Shown here: positions 23,845 through 36,366 of the stretch, piece by piece
How the letters are laid out: each line of letters begins with the position of its first letter
Position numbering within the stretch: the first letter of the stretch is position 1
Assembly: GCA_902459845.2 (NCBI GenBank)
Contig: CABPSV020000061.1
Coordinates: forward strand, 1 to 37,275
Direction: 5' to 3'
Length of the DNA: 37,275 nt
Source: Hepatocystis sp. ex Piliocolobus tephrosceles
Lineage: Eukaryota > Apicomplexa > Aconoidasida > Haemosporida > Plasmodiidae
Program-made: the position numbers and the translations under genes
Notes under the pieces: generated by a model
What the model saw: only the letters and a program-made list of their open reading frames with translations
Databases searched by the model: none
What the model was told of the DNA's origin: nothing

Positions 23845-24003
23845 AAAATAAAATAAACAAATAAATAAATAAACAAATAAATAAACAAACAAATAAATAA
23901 ATAAATGAACAAATAAATAAATAAACAAATAAATGAACAGATAAACAAATAAACAAGTAAATGAACAAACAAACAAATAAATAAATAAATAAATAAATAA
24001 AAT
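23845..24003. repeat. AAATAAAC tetranucleotide array, about 160 nt
   Basis: Runs of AAAT, AAAC and rarer AATG/ACAG tetramers. It ends about 50 nt from the stop codon of the myosin-like gene, so it lies in or near its 3' UTR or terminator. Confidence 0.9.
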
Positions 24004-24054
24004 GATCATTACTCGTTTCATTTGAGTCTTCAAATTTATGTTAAAATAAAAAGT

Positions 24055-24948
24055 CTAATTATTATCATCCAAATCGCTTGCATTTATTTGAAAGTGCTGA
24101 AAGAAAAAAAAAAAAAGATAAAAATAAAAAAACAGTTTAATGTTAAAATATTGAGAAAAAAATATTATTTTAAAAAATAATATGTAAAGTGGGTGTTAGT
24201 TGAAACATTGTTACACCGTAGTATAGTATAAAGTATCTCATGTTTAGCAATATATTTACGAATGTATGTATGGCTGCGTGTGTTTTTTTTTTTCCCTCTT
24301 ACATTAATAAATGGGTTATTATTAGATTTAATCCATTTATTAGATTCTCTTTTGGACATTTCTAAAATTGACTTTTTAATTTTGTCGGGGAACTGTACTA
24401 TGTCGCCTAAAATTTTAAAAGGAAAAAAAAAAAATATATATATATTAAAAAATGCAAAATGTTACAAAAGTATGTAGTCACATTATTATGGTACACATAT
24501 ATATATATATATATATATTGTTTATATGATTATAAAAAACATGTGTTCACTAATTTATTACCTGTTGGTGTAACATATTCCAATTTTTTGTTAAACACAG
24601 GTACTGTGTATTCACTCATTGTTGCATTTACTATGGATAAACTATTTTTATTATAACTACAGTTGATTTTTTTTATGTTATAATGAGATGGTTTGAAATA
24701 TTTAAACATATATAATGACGGATTTAATAATTTTATATTTTCACACACCTTTGGTTCTTCATACTGAACCTGTGATGTTTTCTCAGTGTCTTGTTCTACT
24801 TTTTTTTTTTGGAAAATGTTAAAAGACATAAATTTATTTTGTTCTATTACATTTTCTTTTTCATCGCTTAAAATTTCAACTGACCTAAATCCATACAAGT
24901 ACAGGTTGTTCATCAAAATCTGAAACATGTTTAAAAAAAAAAGGGAAA

Positions 24949-24979
<31 letters not shown>

Positions 24980-27900
24980 AAATTAAGAAGGCATAGCACA
25001 ACATATGTCTTCGATCAATTTGTAAAACAAGGCAAAAAAAAAAAAAAATAAAATAAATAGTAAAATAATAAAAATACACTCCCATTTTAGTTTTATTTCG
25101 AATGTAACTTTTTTACTTTTTTTTTTTTAATTTTTTTTTTTTTGCGAAAATAGAATTTACCAAAACTTCATCCAAGTCGCAGCAGATATCTATGGGAGTT
25201 ATATCGTTCCATAAGTCATTATGAACAGGTGATGGAGTAGGTATATATATCTTTTTTGTCTGTGCATTATTATTATCATCTTCATTATTATTATTACTGT
25301 CTTTAATTTGTTCTGCATTTTTATTTTTCTGACCAAGTTTTATTCCAAATTTATTAGATATATTATTAGAACTTCTACCGAATAATGTATTACCACTATC
25401 AGTACTATTTCTTATAGCAGTTATACGAGAAAACTTTCCCCACATATATAAAGAGTATTTAATAGTAGAAGTAGTATTAGGGTCAGTTATGAAACATGCA
25501 AAATTATCAGAACATACAATTTTGTTAACTTTTATATTTTGTGATATATTAGTTAAAGGATAACAAGATACTTCATCAAGATTTTTCAATTTATCTTTAT
25601 GTACTCCTAATATACATTTGTAATTACTACCCCATACATATAATGTGTTTCTGTTAGTTTGTAGGCATATATTAAAATAATCCATACATAAAATAGTTTG
25701 AATTTCGAATAATAGAAATTGTGGCGTATATATATTTTGCTTAAAATATTTTAAATTAATAAAAAAAAAATTACCACTTATATATAAATGATTTTCTGTA
25801 GTAATATATGCACTATGATATGATGCACATTTTATATTTTGTATATTTATATTGTTTTTTAAAAAGTATTTAATTATTTTAGGGTATCTAATTATTTTTT
25901 TTTCAAATGGTTGACCACATTGTCCAAAGTTATTATTTCCCCAAGAATATACATTACCATTTTCAGTAATTGCTAGTGAATGTTCTGAACCACAAGATAT
26001 ATTTATAACTTTATTTGTTTCATTTATTATTTTACTAAATACAACTACTTTTTTAAGCTTACCTTTTTTATCTTCAGTTTCTTTTATTTTATAATCATAA
26101 ATGCCATTTATCGTATGGTCTCGATTGAATGAAGAAAAACGTTTTTTTTCTATAGTATATTTGTATTTATATTCGAATATTAAATGTTGTGGTCTGTTAT
26201 TATTTTTTTTATATAATCTATGGTTGTTATTTTTTTGGATCAGTTCTTTAGTACTTCCGATGGATTCATTGTTACTAAGTGATGTATGGGTGTTAAGGAC
26301 GTCCCCTCCATTAGTACTACTGTCTACATTAGTACTTCTGTCTACATTAGTACTACTACCACCACTAATACTACCACCGTCATTATGTCCACACTGTTTA
26401 CTCTCTTTATTTTGTTCACCCAATTGCATACCTTTTTTAACAACCTGATTATCTTCTTTCCCTTTCAAAGTAGTTCCCCCATTACTCAACTGTTTTGTTT
26501 TGTTTTTTTCACTCTGACTTTCGTCATTGTCAATAATATTTTTAAGTAATGTATCATTATCTGAGTGATTTTGTCTATTTGATGTGCTTACGCTTTCTTT
26601 ATAAGTCTGTTCGTTAGAATCACTATCACTGTATTGTGTTTTTATTTTATTCCAATATTTATCCCTTTCTGAAGTAAACGCATTATAAGCATTGTTAGTA
26701 AAATTTTTCTCAAATAAATTATAGTAACCTAACTGCCCTTTATCATTAGATCCTATACTATACACAAATTTTAAGTAATTTCTTGAATTTTGATTATTAT
26801 TCTGAATAGATAACATTTGGTCTTTACATACATATTGATTAATCAAAAGAATAGTATGAGTTCTTCCTACAAATATTTCAATGGATTCAAACAGAGGTAC
26901 ATTAAACATATTTGTTTTGGCCATAGAATCACCTTCTTGAAACATGTGTCTCATATAAATAAATTTAAGTATGTTATTAATTTGATAAGCCCAGGGAAGT
27001 GTATTGTAGTGATATGATATATTTTTATATAACTTAAGATTAAAGACAATATTAAATAAATGATTTTTATAATTTAATTTATTATGATAAAAAAAATACC
27101 ATTGTTTTAATAATATATCATACGTTAATAATTTCATTGCATTTTTTTCTTTTAAAATATAGTAATTATAATTCGGAAAATTATTTTTTGTTAAAAAAAA
27201 ATATTTTTCTCTATCATATACACTATTAGTACACAAATTTAATGGGACTTTATTTAAAATCATTTTTAATTTAGACATATTTTTCCACCATCTTTGAATT
27301 TGAATAATACTTTTTTTCATTTCATTGTATTTAAATCGTTCGATACAAGTTTGTACATACGCTTGAGTAAAATAAACAGCATTTATTAACATATTATATT
27401 GTTTTTTTACAACATACTGTTTGTATTTGCTTTGTATTTTAATCACTGCTTGAAGAATTTTAAATTGATTTTGTAATACATTTTTTTTAAATACCTTTTT
27501 CTTAAAATTCTGGTAAGTTATTTGGGTAGCAATTTTATCATATGTTTTATATTTTCTTTTGATAGAAAGAAAACAAATTTTTAAAAATAACTTTTGTTGC
27601 AAATTTTTTATACAAATATATTTTCGAAAAGCGCATTGTATTATCGTTGCACATTTGTTAGGTAAAATTACATCGTTCAAATTTTCTAGCATTTTTTTTT
27701 GTATTAAAAATGTTTTTATAACCATATTAATTTTGTTTATAGCTTCTTTTTTTAATATTTCCAATTTCATTTGTTTATATTTTCTCATTTGGATTACTTT
27801 TCTAAACCATGATTGTATAAAAACACAAGCAGCATGTTTTATTATTTTCTTTTCTTTTTGTATAAATCTTTCTTTATACATGTCTAACGTTTCTCTTTTT

Positions 27901-30900
27901 CCATCGGTACTTTTATTTTTTACAATATAGTTATAAAAAATAATAAATGAAAGTAATTGATTCTTTAGTTTTTCCATTTTGTTATAATTTTCATAGAATA
28001 AAATCTTTCTCATATAATTTTGCATAATAATAATTTTATCTTTATAAAAGAATTTTAATTTTTTATTTCTGTAAGATATATAACTATTTTCAATTTTTCG
28101 AATACATGGTAGTACTAATTTCACAAATTCACATTTCAATATTTCTAAAATAAAATATACATATTTTTTTATAAAAATATAATTTTGAAAATAAAATACA
28201 TCTTTTGATATACAAAAATGTAGTAAAATAAGTTTACATAAATTTACTTTCTCTTCAAAAGAAATATATTTTAAAAAATGGAGTATTTTTTTTTTTTTCT
28301 TCTTTTTTCGTATAGTTTCTCGCTTTGTTATATTTAAACTATGTTGTTGGTTGTTTAAACTATGTTGTTGGGTGTTTAAAAAAGAAAGTCTCTTATTTTG
28401 TGAAGAACTAGTACTAACTAACAAACTTCTGCTATTGTCTTTTTGTTTTTCTTCATCATGACTACTAAAATTACTCCAATGTCGACAATTGGGATATTCT
28501 AAATGATCACTAAACATACTGTTACTTTTTTTTGGTTTTTCTGTTTTTGTTTTTGTGCTTTCTTTTTCTTTATATTTTTTGTAATATTCTTCGTATCCAT
28601 TTATCAAATCTCTTAACTCTTGATTTTTGCTATAGTGAAGACAGAATGTTAAATAATTAGTAATAAATTCATCACAGGTTAAACTATAATATATGTATTG
28701 TAATTGGTAATTAAAAAATATTTTTAAATAGAACCAAGCAAAAACTAATTCGATATGTTGTTTGTTTAAATTCTTTTTTAACTCATTGTAATCGTATAGC
28801 CGTACAGTTGGTGTAAAAAAGGAATATAACCAATTAATTTTTTTTTTATTTTTTGCTGAATCATAGGATGATAGTAAATGTTGAATGGGTAAATTAAGAG
28901 AGAGTGATTTTTTCCTCTCGTTTTTTCCACTTTGTTTGTTAAAGTGGCTGTTGCTACTATCACTTTGTTCAATACTTAAGTTTAAAGGCGAATCAGAAAC
29001 GTTGTTATTATTTAAATATTTTACAATATATTTGGGACATTCCATATTTTTTTTTTTTTTTTTCCTTTCTTTTTCATTTACGATTAAAATATAAAATTTT
29101 TCATAACTATTTTTTACAGCATTTAAAAAAAAATGTATTTCTTCATATAAAAAATCATGTTTAAAAATTCGTAATAAAATAGTTTTATCAAAGAATAAAT
29201 TTTTTAAAAATGTCATTTTACTTTTTCCAATCACATGGATAACATCATTTAATACGTAGCAATCTTTTATGTTCTCTGTAATCATTTTATTATACTTATA
29301 TTTTAACGTTTTTTTATTATAATGAGTTATACAAAAAGTTGATGTGGAAGAATGTTTTGTCTGGTTTGGGTTATTATTATTATTATTATTATTTTTATTT
29401 TTTTTTTTATTATAAATGTTGTAGTTGCTGTACTTATCACTACCGTACTTACCACCACTGTATTTATTACTATTACTATTATATTTTTCCAGTTTTTTAT
29501 TTTTGTTTACATCTTTTATAAACTTTTTTAAAGTTGTTTTAACAAAATCATGTAAGTTGTTATCTTCTTTAACAAAATTATCTTCCACCATTTTCATATT
29601 ACCTTTTTTTAAAACCCTATTTGCAATAATCATGTTATTTTGACAAATATCTTCGTTAAGATAATGTTCGTCCCAATTATTTATATTTCTACCTTTTATA
29701 TGTGTGTCATTATAATATTGTGTTATTGTTTTCATTAGAAGTAAAAATATATGCATCATTTTGTTATACTCCTTTTTTATTAATATGCCTGGTTTTTCAT
29801 CTGATTTATTTTTAAAATTGGACTTCCAGCTTATCTCATCATTATATTTTTCAAGAATGTTTAAATACTTATATGTATATTTTCTTAATAAATAAAAAAT
29901 CCCGTTTTTATTTAAAAAATAAATACATTCACTGTTCAAACTCCTTTGTAAAATATTTGTATAAAATGCTTTAAATTTTTTAAGAATATTAGAAGCATAT
30001 TTATCATAATTTTTATTCTCACTTAATCTTTGTAAAGCGTGAGTGGTTAATACGTTAATATCAAAAAAGAACATTTTTAAATAGTAAGACTGTAATACCT
30101 CATTGTATATGTTATTATAAAATTCTAACAAAGAGTTATTGTTGCTGTGGTTGTTTTTGCCGCTTTTACTGTTTTTGCCACTTTTAAGGTTTTTTCCGCT
30201 TTTGCTATTTTTGCCACTTTTTCTATTTTCACTACTTCCATCGCTACTACCTCCTTTACTACTACCTCCCTTACTACTACTTCCCTTACTACTACTTCTC
30301 TTACTACTACTTCCCTTACTACTACTTCCCTTACTACTACTTCCCTTACTACTACCTCCCTTACTACTAACCACATTGTCGATTCTGTTCATTAGTCCAC
30401 TATTACAATACACATAAATAGAATACATGACTGGTATGTTTTTGAAACTATTTTTTAAGCATCTATTTACTTGTTTAATTATTTTAATTTTTAAGCGAAA
30501 AAAAATAGTAGTACACAAATTTTTTAATTTTATTGTATTGTTTAAAATAGTTAAAAATATATGTAAATTTATATCTAATAAATATGATATATATTCTTCT
30601 AAAATATGACCAGCAAAAACAATAAAACATGTAGAAATACCTTTTTTTATTTTTACAATTTTATAATCATGTCTTTTGCTTTTTGTTTTCAGATTTTCAG
30701 TTTTTTTGGATGTGTCACGATTCTTGTTGTTACGATCATTTTTCTGTTTCGTCACATTTTTATTACAGTCACTTATATCGTCTGTTTCTTCCATAAAAAC
30801 TGGACTTAATTCATCACTCATAAAATCATCGTAATTAAAATTTAATAAATTATACACATGGCCAGTTTTTTCATTTGTTATACTATTTTCACTTTCGTAC

Positions 30901-33037
30901 ATTTCATATACATTTCTTATTTTTAAATAATCTTCTATTGGCATTAATTCTATATCCAAAATACGTAACGTTTTTTTTTTATCTATATTTAAGCATGTTC
31001 TTATATTAATATATATATTTATATATATAATAGCTAATACAATCCGAGTTATACATTTTATATCTTCATTTGTAAAACCTATTCTTAAAAAATTATCAAA
31101 CGTTTTTTTTATTTCTGAAGTTTTAATATTTTCATTTATGCATGGATTATGTATATAATTCCTATATATCTTTGCAACATCCAATGGATGCAATTTTAAA
31201 TCTTTATAAAATTCATTTTGACTATTTGTTAACGCACTTTTTAAAAGAAAAAGAAAAATGTAAGGAATATTAATAAATTGTTGTTTAAATATATCGTTAT
31301 AAGTTACTTTATTCTTTTTTTTATCACTACCACTGTTCCTGCCATTGCTACTGCCACTACTACCACCACTACTACCACCACTACTACCACCACTACTACC
31401 ACCACTACTATTACCACTACTACCACCACTACTATTACCACTACTACCACCACTACTACCACCACTACTATTACCACTACCCGTTCTCGAAACCTTATAT
31501 TTAGTGCGTATGTTCAAACGCCTGTAAACATCAACAAATTTTGTACATATATTTGTTACATTGAATGTATCTATAAAAGAACAAGGGATGACAAAAAAAT
31601 ATATTATTTCATTTTCATTAGACATATACATTATAAAATTATAAATTTTATAATTATAAAATAAATTAAGAACCTTTATAATGCTTTTATACAGAGAATA
31701 TAACTTTTTGTTATTGCTTTTTTTTATCATATGTTTTAATACGTATGCATTTATTTCGTACTGATTACTATATTGTTCACCATATATAAATAACATTTTA
31801 TTCTCATTTTTTATATTATGTGCTATATGTTTATTTAAAATATTTAATGTATTATTCTGTGTGTTCTCCCTTTTATTATCATTACCACTACTATAAGTGT
31901 ACATATCATTATTTGGGTTTTTACTTTGTATATCCAAATTTATTTTATTATTGTAATTTGACATATTATCATCATTAATATATCCGCTATGATTAAAAGA
32001 AGAAACATTATTAATATTACCATTTTCTTCTATTTCAATATTATATAATAAATGAAAATTAACTCTAAATTTTCTTGACATAATTTTATCTATTTCGAAT
32101 ATTTCATTGTTACTTTTAGTAAATAAAGTGTTTCTCACAGATCTTATATTAATACTTTTTTTTTTTTTTTTTTTATAATCAAACATGTCTTTTTTATTAT
32201 AATGTAGTTTATTATGCATAGGATAACTAGATGTTATGCTTTTTTTATATTTATATGGGTATTTAAAAGATAAATCATAAAAATTATCAGAAGTATTCTT
32301 ACTAATACCATTTTCTTTTAAACTATATTTTGTTACATAATTTATAAATGAATCAAATATATAATTATTTTTATTTTTTTTTTTTAATAACAATTTGTAA
32401 AATTCTTTCAAATTATTATCTGGATTAATCATAATCAGAATATTATTAAATATACTTAGGTAAATGTTATCATAGTACCTCATTAAAATTTTATCACTAA
32501 CACTTGACTCTTCCTTGTATATGTAATAAAGGTCATGGATATTACTATCATGATTGTAACTATAGAAAATAAAAAAAAAAAATGGAAAAAATAAAACGCA
32601 CGCGTAAGTGGCAGTATTGTGTTCGTAAAATGTGGACATATATATGTATATATATGTACGCATGAGCAAATTCATATATTCACATGTGTGCATTTTTTTA
32701 TCAAATTGTACCTGTTGGTATTTACATCATAAATATTTAACAGAGCGTACTTTTTTTCAAAAGAATCATTATTATATGATGAAATTAAATTAATATTTTT
32801 TATATCCAAATCCTTTTTCATCTTATATTTTTTATTAGCATAACCATCATTCAATTTCAAGTTTTCCACAACAGGATATGATTTGTTATTCGAATCTGAT
32901 TGTGTATGCATATTGGCAGTTTTTTTCGATTTAAAAAAAATAAACGGAACCACATTGTCATTATTTTCAAAATCTGCATAATCTCTTTTTGTTTTCTCAT
33001 CGAGATTTAAAATGTCTAAATTTCTTTGAAGCGTTGG

Positions 33038-33040
<3 letters not shown>
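24055..33040 (-). CDS. Divergent myosin-like protein with IQ motifs and C-terminal RCC1 propeller (2743 aa, five exons)
   Basis: Exons 33040-32712, 32559-25161, 24919-24562, 24406-24303 and 24096-24055. Donors begin GTACAA, GTAAAT, GTAATA and GTAAGA. All phases fit and the sum is 8232 nt. Myosin-head traces: VSDKILMRYYDNIYLSIFNN plus ILIMINPDNN at about 130-158 (motor N-terminus); KMLFIYGEQYSNQYE at about 364-378 where the P-loop GESGAGKT belongs; LLEFYNNIYNEVLQSYYLKM (relay-like helix); and VFYFQNYIFIKKYVYFILE (end of head). Switch I and switch II signatures are not visible. Two Gly/Ser-rich inserts break the head (about 480-530 and 840-890). IQ-like motifs lie at about 1680-1870 (FIQSWFRKVIQMRKYKQ, IIQCAFRKYICIKN, IQSKYKQYVVKKQ, IQRWWKN). 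RCC1 blades follow from about 1995 (SIGSNDKGQLG, SCGSEHSLAITENG, VYSWGNNNFGQCG, YVWGSNYKCILG). Class is uncertain; it may match an apicomplexan myosin such as MyoK or MyoJ. Probably calmodulin-binding and cytoskeletal. Confidence 0.78.
24920..25160 (-). other. Intron 2 of the myosin-like gene, splitting an RCC1 blade
   Basis: A 241-nt GT-AG intron (GTAAAT at the 5' end, ATGTTTCAG at the 3' end), phase 0. Without it the open frame runs on to 25113 through a poly-Lys end. With it, ICCDLDEVL joins ILMNNLYLYGFRSVE. That matches the ISCGSEHSLAITENGNVYSWG pattern of an RCC1 blade and so supports the join. Confidence 0.75.
30147..30375 (-). repeat. Coding repeats: SSKG and SGKN types
   Basis: Two adjacent arrays on the coding strand encode SSKGS/SSKGG pentapeptides (15-nt units, about 30243-30375) and then SGKN(S/L)K hexapeptides (about 30147-30230). 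They form an insert in the myosin-like head. The minus strand is purine-rich, and G+C content is far above the surroundings. Confidence 0.88.
31330..31485 (-). repeat. Coding repeat: GGSS type, 12-nt units
   Basis: About a dozen units of GGT/AGT codons (plus strand ACCACCACTACT) encode GGSS/GNSS. The array is an insert in the myosin-like head, after the degenerate P-loop region. Confidence 0.9.
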
Positions 33041-33074
<34 letters not shown>

Positions 33075-33147
33075 TTCAGTGGAGCATGAGAATTATATAT
33101 TTTGGCAGAATATGTTTATTCGCACATGTACCTGTTATTATGCATAC

Positions 33148-33182
<35 letters not shown>

Positions 33183-33712
33183 CACTTTTATCTGTAAGAC
33201 TAAAAAATGATGTAAAAAAAAAAACAAATACAACAAATTATGTGTTGCCTAACACATTGTAAATTAATATAAATTATTATAAAAATGGCTGTATTGAAAC
33301 AAAACTAAACATGGTTTACCAAAAAAAAAAAAAAAAAAGAAAAAAAGATTTATAATATATATGCATTTTTTAAAATGGAAAAAAAAAAGACGATAATCAA
33401 AAAAATTATTAATAAACAAAAAAAAAAAAAAAAAAAAATACATAATATAAAATTAAGAATAATTAAAATATTATATAAGAAATAAAATAAAAGTGCTATT
33501 AGAGATATTACAAATTGGCAAAAAATAAAAAGGTGAGGACGATTGAAAAAAAGAATAAATGAGAAAAAAAAAAAAAAATGAAAAAGAAGTAAATGAATGA
33601 AGCGAAGCAAAAAGTTCAAAAGCATTCACAAAAATAAATAACTAAATGTACGCATATGTATTATATGTATGTGTGTATATATGTCCGTAATGTGCATGTA
33701 TATTTTTGTAAC

Positions 33713-33749
<37 letters not shown>

Positions 33750-34128
33750 ATTACAAAAAATAAAATATATATATATCTTCAGATCATAAGCAAAAAAAAT
33801 AATCGCATATGCTTGTGTAAAATTAGAACAGTATAATATGACCATACATGTATGTACATATTTATATACACACCTTATGTTCCAGGAATTAATAATATTA
33901 TCAATGATGAACTGTATACCAATGAATAACTATATATTGTACAGATATTTATATTTAACATATATTTTTTATTTTTCCACTCAGTGTAAAATAAAAAATT
34001 GTGATACGGTCATATTGCTAAGGGGTACACATATTTAATGCTTATAAAAAAAAATTAAAAAATGTGGGGATTAAAAAGAAAAAATAAATAAAAGTATAAC
34101 GGAATAAATAAATAAAAATAGAATAAAG

Positions 34129-34223
<95 letters not shown>

Positions 34224-34254
34224 AAGACCAAGACAAGATAAAGACAAGAGAATA
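33041..34254. other. Intergenic region between myosin-like gene and gene X copy B
   Basis: Contains T and A homopolymers (33041-33068, 33421-33438, 33717-33745), (AT)n near 33150-33177 and a compound poly(A) tract at 34134-34222 broken by GGC at 34173-34175. Open frames such as 33838-34038 are AT-rich and start in stop-rich DNA. No gene is supported. The inverted duplication starts at the poly(A) tract on the right. Confidence 0.7.
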
Positions 34255-36332
34255 ATGAAAGAAATTGAGAAAAGTAATAAGTTAAAAAAAAAAAGAAAAA
34301 AAAGAAAACTAGATGATGAACTTATAGAAATAATAATTTATAACATTTTATCTCTAATTATTATTAATAGCGAATTAAATAAAAAGTATTTCAAAAATAA
34401 AATAATAGATAACATAATTATTAAAAATATTAATTATATTTTAAACAACATTTTTATATTATCATTTCATAATATTCAAAAAATATTATTCATAATTGAC
34501 CTTATATTGAATAATGAAGGAGTATATTATAATTTTAACCAAATAAAAAAACAAACAAATTTCGAAAATACTTTCATCATTAGCAATGATAATGTTAATG
34601 TTATTCCAAATAATTTTAGTACAACAACAGGTATAAAAAATAAAAATAATAATAACATTCATAATAACAGTTATAATATTGGTTATAAACATATCTATCA
34701 GAATGACCATAAACAAAATAATAGTTTTTTTACCAAAACAGAACAGAGTAAAACATGGAAACCTCTTACAAAAAAAGAAGAAACATGCAAACAGAATATA
34801 AACAAAACAAGTGGACAATATATAAACAAAACAACTGGACAATATATAAACGAAACAAGTGGACAATATATAAACGAAACAAGTGGACAATATATAAACG
34901 AAATTATTAATAAAAATTTTACTGATGTATACAGTATTAATAATCATATTAACGATATTTTTATTTATATAGAAAAAAGAAATATTTATTTGAGTATTTT
35001 TCATTTTAATTATATATTTGCTAGTGATGATAATAGTTATGAACAGTATTTTCTCGAAAAATATGAATTTTATTCTTATTTTCACCTTTTTTTATGTAAT
35101 ATTATGAAGCTGTATAAAAGTACAAATATAGCTCAAAATGTCCTATATATTAAAAAAAAAAAATATATAAATTTATATGAATCAGTAATAAAATATAATG
35201 AAGAAAATAATAAATTGATACATGAAAAAGACAGAGGACCATTGTTTAATTCGTTAGAAACCGATAGTACAAGTTCATTTTCGTCACATTATAATGATAC
35301 GACTTCATTAAAAAGTGGAAATAAAATTACAGATACGATCATAAAGACGGATGTGATCGCAAGTATAGACACGCGTAGAAGTACAGACAAACAAGCAATT
35401 ACAGATACATGTATTAATGCAAACGAAAATATGAACGTAAATTACAAAAATCAACCTGTACCAAATGGACATGAACCAAACCAAACAATAACAAACTTCC
35501 CCAAAAAAGCTGTGCATACAGCAAAGAATAAAATAAAAAAAGAATCTCCAACAAAAAAAAGCAGTATGGAGGAATATATAGAATATAATATACTAAATAA
35601 AAAAAAGGTAAAACAATTATATAAATATAAAAAAAAGCAAAAACTATTAATAATTAATAAAACGTTTATTAATAAGAAAGTATCATATATACCTATGAAT
35701 TTGGTTCCAAATTGTAGTAGTAACAATAATAGTAATAGTAGTAATAGTAGTAATAATAGTAATAATAGTGATATACGCACATATAATCTTAAATTCCAAA
35801 CATTATCAACAAGTATAATAATAAAGGTCCATTTATTATTACTTTATACCAACATTGTATTATTTTTTAATTTGTTTAATTCGGTTTTATATTTATGGGT
35901 ATATAAATTTATAGCACTTCTTATCAATATATTAAATAATTTTAATAACAAATTTTATTTTTATTTAGATAATTCAAATATATTATCATATTTTAATAAT
36001 GAAAAAATATATACTATTAATAAACATACTTTTTATAATCCATATAAAACATATATCAATAAATTACAAACTAAAAAAGATTATAATTTAAAAACATTTT
36101 TACAAAAAAAATCAAAAACATATTATAATATAAAAATGGATTCACCGTATTCTAATTATGGTTGTATTGAAATTTATGATAAAAATAAAAAGGGAGATAA
36201 AACTAAACTATTTTTCCATCATTTTGTTTCAATACAAATTCTTAGGTATTATACCATTTTGTCTCTCTTCGAAATAGAAAATGCTCACAAAGGTATGACG
36301 ACACTTATATCTCCATTTTGTACATGTATATG

Positions 36333-36366
<34 letters not shown>

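Larger units (their letters stand above)
22852..24054. other. Intergenic region with two long simple-sequence arrays
   Basis: Lies between the 5' end of the CWF19-like gene and the 3' end of the myosin-like gene, both on the minus strand. It holds an ACAAAACGAA-type array (about 23310-23640) and an AAATAAAC-type array (about 23845-24000). Open frames on the minus strand (poly FRFVLF, poly FIYLF) are translations of these arrays and not genes. Confidence 0.8.

Noticed and set aside
24885..25085. Separate gene starting at ATGGGA near 25085, or at 24928, feeding the 24.1-24.9 kb exons
   Set aside because: A two-codon exon MG with a GTGTAT donor would be in phase, but joining exon 3 to the large open frame completes an RCC1 blade and uses a better donor.
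33838..34038. 66-aa plus-strand frame upstream of gene X copy B
   Set aside because: AT-rich composition, no similarity I recognise, no splice link to gene X, and no counterpart near copy A.
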